A stretch of DNA of 64,000 nt from positions 1-64,000 of the forward strand of contig NZ_JBKQGY010000001.1 of NCBI RefSeq assembly GCF_050487225.1, given 5' to 3'. The position numbers were made by a program, and so were the translations under genes. Source of the stretch: Paenalcaligenes sp050487225. GTDB taxonomy: Bacteria > Pseudomonadota > Gammaproteobacteria > Burkholderiales > Burkholderiaceae_B. Below, piece after piece: positions 52,200-61,282 of the stretch (positions within the stretch are counted from its first letter, which is position 1; each line of letters starts with the position of its first letter). The notes beneath the pieces were generated by a model, which was given only the letters and a program-made list of their open reading frames with translations, had not been told where the DNA came from and searched no databases.

Positions 52200-53441
52200 G
52201 TGAGTAATGATCAAGCAGGACAAGGTGTAAACCACGTGCAAGGCGGCTCGTACAGAGTGGCTCTGATTTTAATTACCAGCTTGTTTTTTATGTGGGGCTT
52301 GTCATATGGCTTGCTTGATGTGCTGAATAAGCATTTTCAAGAAGCGCTAGAAGTAAGTAAGGCGCAGTCAGGGTTATTGCAGGCGGCGTATTTCGGTGCT
52401 TATTTTGTTGTGGCTGTACCTGCCGCGGTTTTTATGGAGCGCTTCGGTTATAAGCCTGGAATTTTATTGGGTTTAGGGTTGTTCGCCGTAGGTGCCTTGC
52501 TCTTCATCCCCGCTTCTAGTGCGGCGAGTTTTGCTTTGTTTTTGTTTGCTTTGTTTGTGTTGGCGTCCGGGCTGGGGTGTTTGGAAACAGCGGCCAACCC
52601 GTATGCCACGATTTTGGGTAGCGAGGAAGGCGCAGCACGTAGGTTGAATCTGGCGCAGTCGTTTAATGGCTTGGGAAGTTTTGTTGGTCCCTTGATTGGC
52701 GGCACATTTTTCTTCAGTACAGCAGCAAACGAGGCAACAGGTGCTGTGGCAGAAGTAGCAGGGTTTGATGGGGTGCGTATCACCTATATTGCGATTGCTG
52801 CGGTAGTGGTGATTCTTGCGCTATTGATTGCGCGTATTCCTTTACCGGATATACGCGAGTCAGATGCTAGTACGCAGATGCAATCATTGCCTCTAAGTCA
52901 GCAGCGGCATTATGTGAATGGGGTAATTACCTTGTTTTTTTATGTGGCAGCGCAAGTGGGTCTAGGGGCGTTTTTCATTAATTACGCCATGGATCATTGG
53001 GGCAGTATGACGGCGTCTAAAGCATCATATTGGTTATCGGTGGCTATGCTTTGCTATATGGTGGGGCGCTTTGTCAGCACTGCTCTGATGAAAGTGATAG
53101 CGCCACGAGTGTTGCTGGCATGGTATGCACTCGTGAATGTAGTCTTGATGGGGGTTGTGGTGAGCGGCATCCCTGTGTGGTCAGTCATCGCGCTAGTGTT
53201 GGCATTTTTATTTATGTCCATTATGTTCCCCACGATTTTTGCACTGAGTTTAGAGCGACTGGGTAGTCGTACTAAGCGTGGATCATCGTATTTGATCATG
53301 GCCATTGTGGGTGGTGCGATTGCGCCATCACTGATGGGGTGGATTGCAGATAACAGTTCAATTGAGCAAGCGTTTTGGTTACCAATGGGGTGTTTTGTCA
53401 TCGTGTTTTGGTTTGCAAAACGAGGTAGTAGGGTAGTTTAA
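52200..53441 (+). CDS. fucP: L-fucose:H+ symporter (FucP family)
   Basis: This 413-residue major facilitator protein has the FucP signatures: an acidic residue in helix 1 (GLLDVLNKHF), QAAYFGAYF, ETAANPYATILG and RRLNLAQSFNGLGSFVGPLIGG. It imports L-fucose or related sugars. The GTG start has GAGG upstream. It completes the uptake step of the sugar operon. Confidence 0.9.
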   Translation: MSNDQAGQGVNHVQGGSYRVALILITSLFFMWGLSYGLLDVLNKHFQEALEVSKAQSGLLQAAYFGAYFVVAVPAAVFMERFGYKPGILLGLGLFAVGALLFIPASSAASFALFLFALFVLASGLGCLETAANPYATILGSEEGAARRLNLAQSFNGLGSFVGPLIGGTFFFSTAANEATGAVAEVAGFDGVRITYIAIAAVVVILALLIARIPLPDIRESDASTQMQSLPLSQQRHYVNGVITLFFYVAAQVGLGAFFINYAMDHWGSMTASKASYWLSVAMLCYMVGRFVSTALMKVIAPRVLLAWYALVNVVLMGVVVSGIPVWSVIALVLAFLFMSIMFPTIFALSLERLGSRTKRGSSYLIMAIVGGAIAPSLMGWIADNSSIEQAFWLPMGCFVIVFWFAKRGSRVV

Positions 53442-53483
53442 GTAATGTACAGAAGATAAGAGCAATGACTCTGGAGACAAATA

Positions 53484-54464
53484 ATGAAAGCACTGAAATC
53501 TTATACCGTAGCAGCTTTATCAACGTTCGCACTGGCAGCATCTACAGCAGTCTTTGCTGCTCCCACCACCATCAAAGTTGCCTATGAAAATCACCCTGGT
53601 GAGCCTGCTGATTTGGTGATGAACTATTGGGCTGATTTGCTCAAAGAACGCAGCAATGGGGAGGTTTTGTTAGAGCTGTACCCCAGTTCGCAGTTGGGTT
53701 CTAAAAGCGATGTGATGGATCAGGCGCTGATGGGGATGAACGTGGTGACGATCAGTGATGTGGGCTTTATGGCCGATTACGAGCCAGACTTAGCGGCACT
53801 GTATGGTCCATTTTTAACGGAAAACACTGAGAAGCTGTTTGAGTTGTATGACAGCCCGTGGTTTGCCGAGAAAAATAAGTCCTTGCGTGAACAAGGTGTG
53901 CATTTGGTCATCACTAACTATAACTATGGTGATCGCCACATCATTGCCAAAAAGCCTATTCGTACACCGGAAGATTTGGCTGGCATGAAAATTCGTGTGC
54001 CCAATAACGTCATTCAAATCAAAACCTTTGAGGCCATGGGTGCCACGCCCACACCTATGCCATTAGCGGATGTCTACCCAGCGCTGACGCAAGGTGTGAT
54101 CGATGGTGCAGAAAACCCGCTTAGTGTGTTGTACGGACAAAAACTGCATGAGCCGGCTAAGTATTTGTCGCTAGTGAATTACCTCACCACAGCAGCAGTG
54201 TGGGTGGGAGGTGAGGCTTTCTTTAGTACCTTACCTGAAGAGCAGTTGGCGTTGATTCACGAGACTGGGCGCGAGGCTGGTTTGTATAGCCAGAAATTGG
54301 CCAAAGAAAGTGATGCCAAAGTGTTAGAGCTGATGCGCGCCCAAGGTGTGGAGGTTATTGAGCCCGACCGCGAGGCCTTCAAAGCTAAAGCGCTGAAAGT
54401 GTATGAGCAGTTCCCAGAGTGGTCTCCTAACCTGTATCAAACCCTGCAAGACCAGTTGAAATAA
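53484..54464 (+). CDS. TRAP transporter substrate-binding protein (DctP)
   Basis: This 326-residue periplasmic protein has a signal peptide ending near AVFA|AP and the DctP fold, with RVPNNVIQIKTFEAMGATPTPMPLADVYPALTQGVIDGAENP containing the carboxylate-binding arginine. It delivers an organic acid to the membrane subunits encoded next. It starts 42 bases after fucP, so a sugar acid such as L-fuconate is a plausible ligand. Confidence 0.92.
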   Translation: MKALKSYTVAALSTFALAASTAVFAAPTTIKVAYENHPGEPADLVMNYWADLLKERSNGEVLLELYPSSQLGSKSDVMDQALMGMNVVTISDVGFMADYEPDLAALYGPFLTENTEKLFELYDSPWFAEKNKSLREQGVHLVITNYNYGDRHIIAKKPIRTPEDLAGMKIRVPNNVIQIKTFEAMGATPTPMPLADVYPALTQGVIDGAENPLSVLYGQKLHEPAKYLSLVNYLTTAAVWVGGEAFFSTLPEEQLALIHETGREAGLYSQKLAKESDAKVLELMRAQGVEVIEPDREAFKAKALKVYEQFPEWSPNLYQTLQDQLK

Positions 54465-54562
54465 AACGAAATTTTATGCTTCACAGCTCATCGCTCTAGA
54501 GGTGCTGTGGGCAAGCTTAGGCTTGCAGAACCTTAAGAGTGATGAGCATTAGGGTTGGGGGG

Positions 54563-55039
54563 ATGATGAAACAAGTGTTGAATAAGCTGGGCAATGCATT
54601 ACTTGGCTTGATTCTGGGGGCGTTGGTATGCATCACGGTTGGTGGTGTGTTCATGCGTTACGTGATGCACATGCCGTGGCATTGGGTGGAAGAAATGTCG
54701 GGGCTTTTGATGGTGTGGATTATCTTTATGGGCGTGTTTTTTGCGGAACGCGATCATGAAAATTTAACCATCAGCTTTCTGACGGATGCCATGCGTCCGC
54801 GTGTACGCCAGATTGTGTATGTGCTCATGGGAGTATTGTCGGTGGCTGTATTGTTAATCGCTGCATGGTGGAGTTGGAATCTGGCGGGGGCTGTACAGGC
54901 GCGCATGACACGTATTTTGGGTATTTCGCTGTTCTGGATTTATGTGCCAGTGACTATTGGTTTTACCGCTACAGCGGCGCTGATGTTTAGGCGCTTATTT
55001 GTACGGGAATCGGCAAGCGGTAGTGGAGACGAAGTATGA
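54563..55039 (+). CDS. TRAP transporter small membrane subunit (DctQ)
   Basis: This protein of about 158 residues has four helices, the DctQ pattern GVFMRYVMHMPWHWVEEMSGLLMVWIIFMGVFFAERDHENL. An in-frame GTG lies at 54539, but the ATG codons at 54563 and 54566 fit the GGGGG ribosome-binding stretch better. Its stop overlaps DctM by four bases. Confidence 0.87.
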   Translation: MMKQVLNKLGNALLGLILGALVCITVGGVFMRYVMHMPWHWVEEMSGLLMVWIIFMGVFFAERDHENLTISFLTDAMRPRVRQIVYVLMGVLSVAVLLIAAWWSWNLAGAVQARMTRILGISLFWIYVPVTIGFTATAALMFRRLFVRESASGSGDEV

Positions 55040-56307
55040 GCTGGATGTGGATATTACCCATAATGTTCGGATTGATGCTGCTGAATATGCGCATTTATCT
55101 GGCCATGTTTACGGCGATTGTCGTTTACTTTTTGTTCTTTAATAGCCTACCGTTTGGTGTGGCAGTGCAGCGTCTGGTTGCGCCAGCACAAAATAGTACC
55201 TTGCTAGCTATCCCCTTTTTTATTTTGTTGGGGACCTTGTTATCTCACACTGGCGTAGCCGAGCGTATCTTGCATTTGGCTAACCTGCTGGTGGGGAAAT
55301 TTAGAGGTGGTATGGCAATGGCTAATATCACCATGAGCACCTTGATGGGTGGGGTTAGTGCCTCTAACTTAGCTGACGCGGCCATGTTGTCTAAAATGAT
55401 GGTTCCAGAAATGGAGCGTCAAGGGTATAGCCGTGCTTTTGCTGCAGCGGTTACTGCCTCGGGCTCATTAGTGACGCCTATTATTCCTCCTGGTATTGCG
55501 CTCATTATTTACGGTATGGTGGCCGACGTTTCCATTGGTCGTATGTTTATGGCGGGTATTTTGCCTGGCTTGCTGTGCGCCGTATCCCTGATGGTGGCGG
55601 TGTGGTTGGTGTCAGTGAAGCGTGGTTATAAACCCATGCTTAAAGAGTGGCCCAAGCCACGTGAGCTAGGGCGTGCAGGAGTAAGTGCTTGGCCAGCGTT
55701 GTTAGTGCTGGTTGGGGTGGTGGGTGGTATACGTGCCAACATCTTTACACCTACAGAAGCAGGTGCTGCGGGTGTGGTAATTGTGGCGTTTATAGGCTTT
55801 GTGATCTATAAAAAAATGACCTTGGGCCATGTGGGGCATGCGCTGACCACAACCGCAAAATCGACGGCCTCGATCATGTTGGTCATTATGGCAAGTTCGG
55901 CCTTGGCGTGGATATTCTCGTTGGAGCATGCTGGGGTAGCGATGGCGAGTTGGATTAGTAGCCTTACTGATAATAAGTATGTGTTTTTGGCAGCGGTGAA
56001 TATCTTGCTGTTGCTGTTAGGCATGTTTATTGAAGGTACGGCGCTGATTATTGTGCTGGTGCCATTACTTAAGCCTGTCATGATGCAGATGGGTATAGAT
56101 CCCATACATTTTGGGCTAATCATGATTCTGAATTTGTCTATAGGTACGCTCACTCCGCCGGTGGGTACGGTGATGTTATTGGTCTGCAACATCACTCGCG
56201 TAACGATGAACGAGTTCCTGAAAGAGTCTATGGCATTGCTATTGGCCTTGTTAGTGGCTTTGGCTTTGGTAACATACGTACCTGCAATCTCGTTATTACT
56301 AACGTGA
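55036..56307 (+). CDS. TRAP transporter large membrane subunit (DctM)
   Basis: This 423-residue membrane protein has about 12 helices and the DctM motifs GGVSASNLADAAMLSKMMVPEMERQGYSRAFAAAVTASGSLVTPIIPPGIALIIYG and TPTEAGAAGVV. It is translationally coupled to DctQ (ATGA). Confidence 0.95.
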   Translation: MSWMWILPIMFGLMLLNMRIYLAMFTAIVVYFLFFNSLPFGVAVQRLVAPAQNSTLLAIPFFILLGTLLSHTGVAERILHLANLLVGKFRGGMAMANITMSTLMGGVSASNLADAAMLSKMMVPEMERQGYSRAFAAAVTASGSLVTPIIPPGIALIIYGMVADVSIGRMFMAGILPGLLCAVSLMVAVWLVSVKRGYKPMLKEWPKPRELGRAGVSAWPALLVLVGVVGGIRANIFTPTEAGAAGVVIVAFIGFVIYKKMTLGHVGHALTTTAKSTASIMLVIMASSALAWIFSLEHAGVAMASWISSLTDNKYVFLAAVNILLLLLGMFIEGTALIIVLVPLLKPVMMQMGIDPIHFGLIMILNLSIGTLTPPVGTVMLLVCNITRVTMNEFLKESMALLLALLVALALVTYVPAISLLLT

Positions 56308-56391
56308 TCAGTGCAAAGGTGTGGGGCGCTGGCTTAGGTCGGCGTTGCCCATTTTGATTACTGTGTGTGAACACAAAGCCAAGCATCCTGA

Positions 56392-57204
56392 ATGGTTACT
56401 GCTAAAAAAACAGCCGATACAACAACAGCACCGCGTTATGCAGCGCCTGCGCTTGAGAAAGGGTTAGATATTCTCGAAGTGTTATCCGACTCGTACGAGG
56501 GTTATACCTTGAACGAAATCTCTAAAAAGCTGGACCGCAGCATGAATGAGATCTTTAGAATGGTGATGACGCTAGAGCGTTGTGACTGGGTACAGGTGGA
56601 TGAAAACGGCAGATATAGTCTCACGTTGCGCATGTTCCAGTTGGCGCATAGGCATAGACCTTTGCGCTCGCTGGTCAGTATTGCTACGCCGCTGATGCGA
56701 AAGCTGGTCAATCGTGCAAGACAATCTTGCCACCTTACGGTCTTGCAAGATGCCAAAGTGGTGGTGATTGCACAAATAGATAGCCCTGAGCGTTGGTCTT
56801 TTGGTTTGAAAGTGGGAGCATTGGTGGGGTTGCGTGACACGGCATCTGGACACGTGTTGCTCGCTTATCGCGAAGAGGCTGAACGCGAGCGTATTTTAGC
56901 CTTACATGGGCCAGTAGAAGGGGAAGGTACCCTGACCAAGGCGCAATTAGATCGGGTGTTGGAGCAAGTGCGTGTAAGCGGTTATGCCGAAACGCCTAGT
57001 CAACAAGTTAAAGGTATTGTGAATATTGCGTACCCAGTGTTTGGGCCTAATCAAACTGTGGTGGCCTGTTTAAACGTACCGTATCTGGAACGTGTAGACC
57101 TTGGTGTGCCGCCGTCGGTAGACGAGGTAAAAGAAATTGTGGATGGTTACGCTAAAGAGCTGTCTGAAATGATGGGTTACAGCAGTTATAACGCCAATCC
57201 CTGA
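56392..57204 (+). CDS. IclR family transcriptional regulator
   Basis: This 270-residue protein has an N-terminal winged helix (ALEKGLDILEVLSDSYEGYTLNEISKKLDRSMNEIFRMVMTLERCDWV) and a C-terminal effector domain. It is 84 bases after DctM in the same direction and is the obvious candidate to control the sugar/TRAP operon, or the TRAP operon to the right. No clear ribosome-binding site. Confidence 0.9.
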   Translation: MVTAKKTADTTTAPRYAAPALEKGLDILEVLSDSYEGYTLNEISKKLDRSMNEIFRMVMTLERCDWVQVDENGRYSLTLRMFQLAHRHRPLRSLVSIATPLMRKLVNRARQSCHLTVLQDAKVVVIAQIDSPERWSFGLKVGALVGLRDTASGHVLLAYREEAERERILALHGPVEGEGTLTKAQLDRVLEQVRVSGYAETPSQQVKGIVNIAYPVFGPNQTVVACLNVPYLERVDLGVPPSVDEVKEIVDGYAKELSEMMGYSSYNANP

Positions 57205-57221
57205 GTGAGTAACATAAACGG

Positions 57222-57249
57222 AAAACGTCACCAAAAGGGGGCGTTTTTT
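57222..57249 (+). terminator. Terminator after the IclR gene
   Basis: AAAACGTCACC and GGGGGCGTTTT form an imperfect stem with loop AAAA and a T run. It is 18 bases after the stop. Confidence 0.75.
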
Positions 57250-57297
57250 ATGGGAGTGTATAAGGAGTCGCTACCCAGAATATAAGAGCAGAAAAGC

Positions 57298-57332
57298 AAA
57301 AAGCGCTTATGTGTGAACATAAGCGCTTTTTT
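57298..57332 (-). terminator. Terminator of tRNA-Asn
   Basis: AAAAAGCGCTTATGT and ACATAAGCGCTTTTT form a 15-bp perfect stem with loop GTGA. On the minus strand it ends in T residues immediately after the tRNA. Confidence 0.9.
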
Positions 57333-57337
57333 GAATC

Positions 57338-57413
57338 TGGCTCCCCGAGCAGGGCTCGAACCTGCGACCTGCGGATTAACAGTCCGTCGCTCTACCGACT
57401 GAGCTATCGGGGA
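57338..57413 (-). tRNA. tRNA-Asn (anticodon GTT)
   Basis: On the minus strand the 76-base gene begins TCCCCGATAGCTCAGTCGGT and ends GGGGAGCCA. The anticodon loop CTGTTAA gives GUU, and the T loop is TTCGAGC. The 3' CCA is encoded. Confidence 0.97.
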
Positions 57414-57679
57414 ATCGGTAAAGAAAGAACTATAGCATAGTTTCAAAAATTAAAACAAGCCCCTTGTGATGAAGATATGAACTATTTGTGCTGGTGGCAT
57501 GTTTTGGGTTTCTGCGTACTGATCAAAAGCCTAACTTCTATTCTCTTTACTTACATACTTGTTAGTTTTTGGCAGCATTTTTTTATATTTCGGGATTTCC
57601 CTAGTTCAACAGGGAAACAAAAATCCAGATACTTACTCCTAACAAAACTGACAAACATGTAAGTTAATTGGAGTGATTG

Positions 57680-58177
57680 ATGGGAAAGCAAGTTTTTGCC
57701 TCTGGCTCGTGTCTAGTGCAACCGACGGGCAGCGAGAGTTACTGGCAGCCTGTGCCAGCGAATGGTTTTGTACGTTGCTTGTTTAACAGCAAGGCGCTAG
57801 AGGCGAAAGCAGCATTCTCGGCGGGCACGCAAACCATTGATCCTGGTTGCTATGTACGTGAACACATGCACGACACGCATGAGGAAGTCATTTATATCTA
57901 CGAAGGCGAAGGTTTTGTGGTGCTGGATGGTGTGGAGCATGCGTTAGCGCCAGGGGCCTCGTTGTATTTGGCTTCTAAGAGCACGCATAAGTTTGTGAAT
58001 ACGGGGTCAGGGCCGTTGTCGTTCTTTTGGATGCTGATGCCTGGTGGTTTGGATGACTTTTTCAAACAAATCGGTAGAGAGCGTCAAGCAGGCGATACCC
58101 CTCCTGAGCCGTTTCCGCGTCCTGACAATATTGAGGAAATAGAAGCCAACACCGTATTTGGTTGGACTAAGTCGTAA
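57680..58177 (+). CDS. Cupin domain protein
   Basis: This protein of about 165 residues has one cupin domain with likely metal ligands in EHMHDTHEEVIYIYEGEG (about 61-78) and THKFVNTG near 110. GGAG lies six bases before the ATG. It heads a catabolic operon and may be an isomerase, epimerase or dioxygenase-like enzyme; no activity can be assigned. Confidence 0.8.
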   Translation: MGKQVFASGSCLVQPTGSESYWQPVPANGFVRCLFNSKALEAKAAFSAGTQTIDPGCYVREHMHDTHEEVIYIYEGEGFVVLDGVEHALAPGASLYLASKSTHKFVNTGSGPLSFFWMLMPGGLDDFFKQIGRERQAGDTPPEPFPRPDNIEEIEANTVFGWTKS

Positions 58178-58189
58178 AAGGAGAGGGCT

Positions 58190-58504
58190 ATGTATATAGA
58201 AGAGCGTGATTACCGTATTAAACCTGGGTTGGTTAACCAGTTTGTACGTACCTATGAAGAGCATGGGTTGGCATTACAAAAGCAGTATTTGGGCAAATTC
58301 CTAGGGTATTTTATCTCTGAGATCGGCGAGCTTAACCACGTGGTGGCGTTGTGGTCCTACGAGAGTTTGGATGAACGCGATAGAGCGCGCAGTCAAATGC
58401 TGGCGGATGAAAAGTGGCAAGCGTATTTGGCTAAAGTCATTGATTTGATTGATACGCAGCAGACCCGTATTTTGAAACCGGTATCGTTTTCGCCTATAGG
58501 CTAG
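58190..58504 (+). CDS. NIPSNAP family protein
   Basis: This 104-residue protein has the NIPSNAP ferredoxin-like pattern, MYIEERDYRIKPGLVNQFVRTYEEHGLALQKQYLGKFLGYFISEIGELNHVVALWSYESLDER. Such proteins accompany catabolic enzymes but their function is mostly unknown. AGGAGAGG precedes the ATG. Confidence 0.88.
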   Translation: MYIEERDYRIKPGLVNQFVRTYEEHGLALQKQYLGKFLGYFISEIGELNHVVALWSYESLDERDRARSQMLADEKWQAYLAKVIDLIDTQQTRILKPVSFSPIG

Positions 58505-58515
58505 TGGTGAGCAGT

Positions 58516-59454
58516 ATGAAAAAAGTAGCTGTAATAGGTGGTGGGATTATCGGTAGTTCATGGGCTGTTGTGTTTGCTCGTGCTGGGATACAAACCAGTG
58601 TTTACGATCATGATGTGAACAGCGTTGAGCGCATTGCGTCGGCTATCCGCGAGAGTGTGCAAAACTCCACCCCGTTATTGACACAAGGCGATAGCGTAGA
58701 CGCCGTGATGTCGCGCATCACCATTCAAACCAGTTTGGCAGAAGCGTTATGCGATGCCGATTACATACAGGAAGCAGCCTCAGAAAATCTGGCATTGAAG
58801 CAGCAACTCTTTGCGGATATGGCGGCACAGGCAAAAAATACAGCTATTTTTGCAAGTTCTACCTCTACTTATGGCGCGAGTTTGTTTACGCGTGATTTAG
58901 CGCAGCGCGAGCGTTGCTTGGTGGTGCACCCTATGACGCCTCCGCATCTGATGCCCATTGTGGAAGTAGTGGGGTCAGAGTGGACGAGTCCAGACGTAGT
59001 AAAAACGGCGTGCACTTTTATGGAGCAGTTAGGGCAAAGGCCAGTGGTTCTGCAAAAAGAGGTGTCTGGCTTTGTATTGAACCGTTTGCAGGGCGCGTTG
59101 TTGATGGAAATGTTTGAGTTGATTGCAGACGGGGTGATACGCCCTGCCGATGCTGACTTGATCATTAGCCAAGGCTTGGGGTTGCGGTGGTCAGTAGTAG
59201 GTCCGCTGGAAGGCATTGATTTGAATGCACCTACGGGCATACAAGGCTACTTGGAGCGTTACGGACATATTTTTAATGAGATGGCAGAAGCCAAAGGGTT
59301 ACGCCCCCCGGTAGATACGCCATTAATTCAAACCTTGCATCACGCTATGCGAGCGTCATTAGGCTTGGAAAGCCTAGATGCCAAGCGTGCGTGGCGTGAT
59401 CAAGCTATGGCAGCGGTGCAGTTACAACTCAGAGAGATAGAGGAGCGCGCATGA
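58516..59454 (+). CDS. 3-hydroxyacyl-CoA dehydrogenase family protein, lambda-crystallin/L-gulonate 3-dehydrogenase type
   Basis: This protein of about 312 residues has the NAD motif GGGIIGSSW (8-16), HPMTPPHLMPIVEVV and KEVSGFVLNRLQGALLMEMFELIADGVI, which are closer to lambda-crystallin (L-gulonate 3-dehydrogenase) than to fatty-acid enzymes. It would oxidise a 3-hydroxy acid. The ATG at 58516 is preferred over GTG at 58504. It overlaps the next gene by four bases. Confidence 0.85.
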   Translation: MKKVAVIGGGIIGSSWAVVFARAGIQTSVYDHDVNSVERIASAIRESVQNSTPLLTQGDSVDAVMSRITIQTSLAEALCDADYIQEAASENLALKQQLFADMAAQAKNTAIFASSTSTYGASLFTRDLAQRERCLVVHPMTPPHLMPIVEVVGSEWTSPDVVKTACTFMEQLGQRPVVLQKEVSGFVLNRLQGALLMEMFELIADGVIRPADADLIISQGLGLRWSVVGPLEGIDLNAPTGIQGYLERYGHIFNEMAEAKGLRPPVDTPLIQTLHHAMRASLGLESLDAKRAWRDQAMAAVQLQLREIEERA

Positions 59455-59975
59455 TACGCCTCGTTAAGTTAGTTGATAGTTTGAACGGCGCTATTCGGTG
59501 GGTGTTGGCGGCGTGCTTGCTGGGCATGACGTTGTGCACGTTATGGCAAGTGGCAGTACGTTTTTTGTTGGGTACGTTCAGCTTGAATATTGCTGCACCG
59601 TGGACAGAAGAGGTGGCACGTTATTTGATGATTTGGGTGATCTTTTTGGGTGCATCTATTGCATGTAGAAAAGCGCAGCTTATTTCATTAGACGTGGTGG
59701 TGTTTAGTTTGCCCAAGAAAATCGGGGTGTTCTTACGTTACGTCTCGTTAGTGGTGTGTTTGGCGTTCTTTGTGCTCATGGTGAAGTTGGGGATGGAGTT
59801 TCTGGAGTTTGGTGCGATCGAGTCCAGTCCAGTGCTGTCTATGCCTAAAACATGGGTGTATGCCGCTATGCCTTTGGGTTTTAGCCTCATGATCGTGAAC
59901 ACAGTAGCCCTCATTATCGAAACCATTTTCCGTGGTGAAGATATACGGTTTACCAACGGCGAAAATATAGAGTAG
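59451..59975 (+). CDS. TRAP transporter small membrane subunit (DctQ), second system
   Basis: This 174-residue protein has four helices with the DctQ pattern WTEEVARYLMIWVIFLGASIACRKAQLISLDVVV. It is coupled to the dehydrogenase gene by ATGA. Confidence 0.9.
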   Translation: MIRLVKLVDSLNGAIRWVLAACLLGMTLCTLWQVAVRFLLGTFSLNIAAPWTEEVARYLMIWVIFLGASIACRKAQLISLDVVVFSLPKKIGVFLRYVSLVVCLAFFVLMVKLGMEFLEFGAIESSPVLSMPKTWVYAAMPLGFSLMIVNTVALIIETIFRGEDIRFTNGENIE

Positions 59976-59984
59976 GGGACGGTC

Positions 59985-61259
59985 ATGATGGGATTTGGAA
60001 TTATTCTGCTGTTGGGGTTGTTTTTACTGAGTGTGCCGGTATCACTCAGCTTGGGTATCGCGCCTATTCCGGCTGTATTGGAAAAAGGCTTGCCGCTGAT
60101 CGTGTTGCCGCAAACCATTTTCGAAGCGATGGATTCATTTGCCTTGATGGCGATTCCATACTTCGTGTTGGCCGGTAGATTGATGCAAAGCGGTGGTATT
60201 GCGAAGCGTTTGATCGAGCTGGGGATGGCACTGATTGGTTGGGTTAAAGGTGGTCTGGGAGCCGCTACTGTGTTGACCACCATGTTCTTTTCTACCATTA
60301 GCGGCTCGTCATCGGCGACTACAGCGGCCATTGGTGGAGTGATGATTCCTGAGATGGAGCGTAACCGTTATCCACGCGCTTTTTCGGCATCGGTGGTGGC
60401 GGCATCAGGTGAGTTGGGGGTGATTTTGCCACCTTCTGTACCGATGATCGTGTATGCCATGCTCACTGGTACGTCGGTTGCGCAAATGTTCTTTGCGGGG
60501 ATTATTCCTGGTTTGATGATCGGTTTCTCTTTAATGCTGACCATCATCATCTGGTCATCCATTAAAGGCTACGGTGATACCAAACGGGTGTCGTTCAAAG
60601 AGTGGTTTGTAGGCGTAATGCGGGCGTTGCGTTCGGCGTTCTTGTCCCTGATGTTGCCTGTCCTGATTTTGGGTGGGATTTACGGCGGGATGTTTACGGC
60701 AACGGAAGCCGCCGTGATGGCAGTAGCGTATGCGTTTGTCGTGGGTACTTTTATTTATAAGGAGATCAGCCTTAAAGAGTTGCCTACGATTTTGTGGGAA
60801 TCCGCGATTACATCCGCCATTGTGATGTTGATTGTGGGCTTTGCTGCCGTGTTTGCGTATGCCTTATCGCTGTATCAAGTTCCTCAGTACATTGCGTCGG
60901 CTATTTTGTCGGTTTCCGATAATCCTTATGTGTTCTTGCTGATTGTGAACGTAGCGTTGCTGGTGATTGGTTTGTTTATGGAAACCTTTGCGGCCATTCT
61001 GATTTTGGCACCAGTACTCGCACCTGTAGCCGTGAGCTTGGGCATTGATCCTGTGCATTTTGGTTTGATTGTGATCGTTAACTTGGCGGTAGGGATGGTG
61101 ACTCCTCCGGTTGGTGTGAACTTGTTCTTGGTGTGTGGTATTGCCAAAGTATCAATGGAAAAGTTGATGCGACCACTGTCTGTATTTCTTGGCATCTTGT
61201 TTATTAATTTAATGCTGATTACCTATGGGCCATTGTTGTTAAAAACTTGGTTCAATTAA
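59985..61259 (+). CDS. TRAP transporter large membrane subunit (DctM), second system
   Basis: This 424-residue membrane protein has 12 or so helices with SGSSSATTAAIGGVMIPEMERNRYPRAFSASVVAASGELGVILPPSVPMIVYA and TATEAAVMAVAYAF, the DctM signatures. The ATG codons at 59985 and 59988 are both possible. Confidence 0.94.
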   Translation: MMGFGIILLLGLFLLSVPVSLSLGIAPIPAVLEKGLPLIVLPQTIFEAMDSFALMAIPYFVLAGRLMQSGGIAKRLIELGMALIGWVKGGLGAATVLTTMFFSTISGSSSATTAAIGGVMIPEMERNRYPRAFSASVVAASGELGVILPPSVPMIVYAMLTGTSVAQMFFAGIIPGLMIGFSLMLTIIIWSSIKGYGDTKRVSFKEWFVGVMRALRSAFLSLMLPVLILGGIYGGMFTATEAAVMAVAYAFVVGTFIYKEISLKELPTILWESAITSAIVMLIVGFAAVFAYALSLYQVPQYIASAILSVSDNPYVFLLIVNVALLVIGLFMETFAAILILAPVLAPVAVSLGIDPVHFGLIVIVNLAVGMVTPPVGVNLFLVCGIAKVSMEKLMRPLSVFLGILFINLMLITYGPLLLKTWFN

Positions 61260-61282
61260 AAATAACGTTGGGAGACCGTAGC

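Noticed and set aside
57477..57662. 61-residue plus-strand frame between tRNA-Asn and the cupin gene
   Set aside because: AT-rich and hydrophobic by composition, no ribosome-binding site and no family support.
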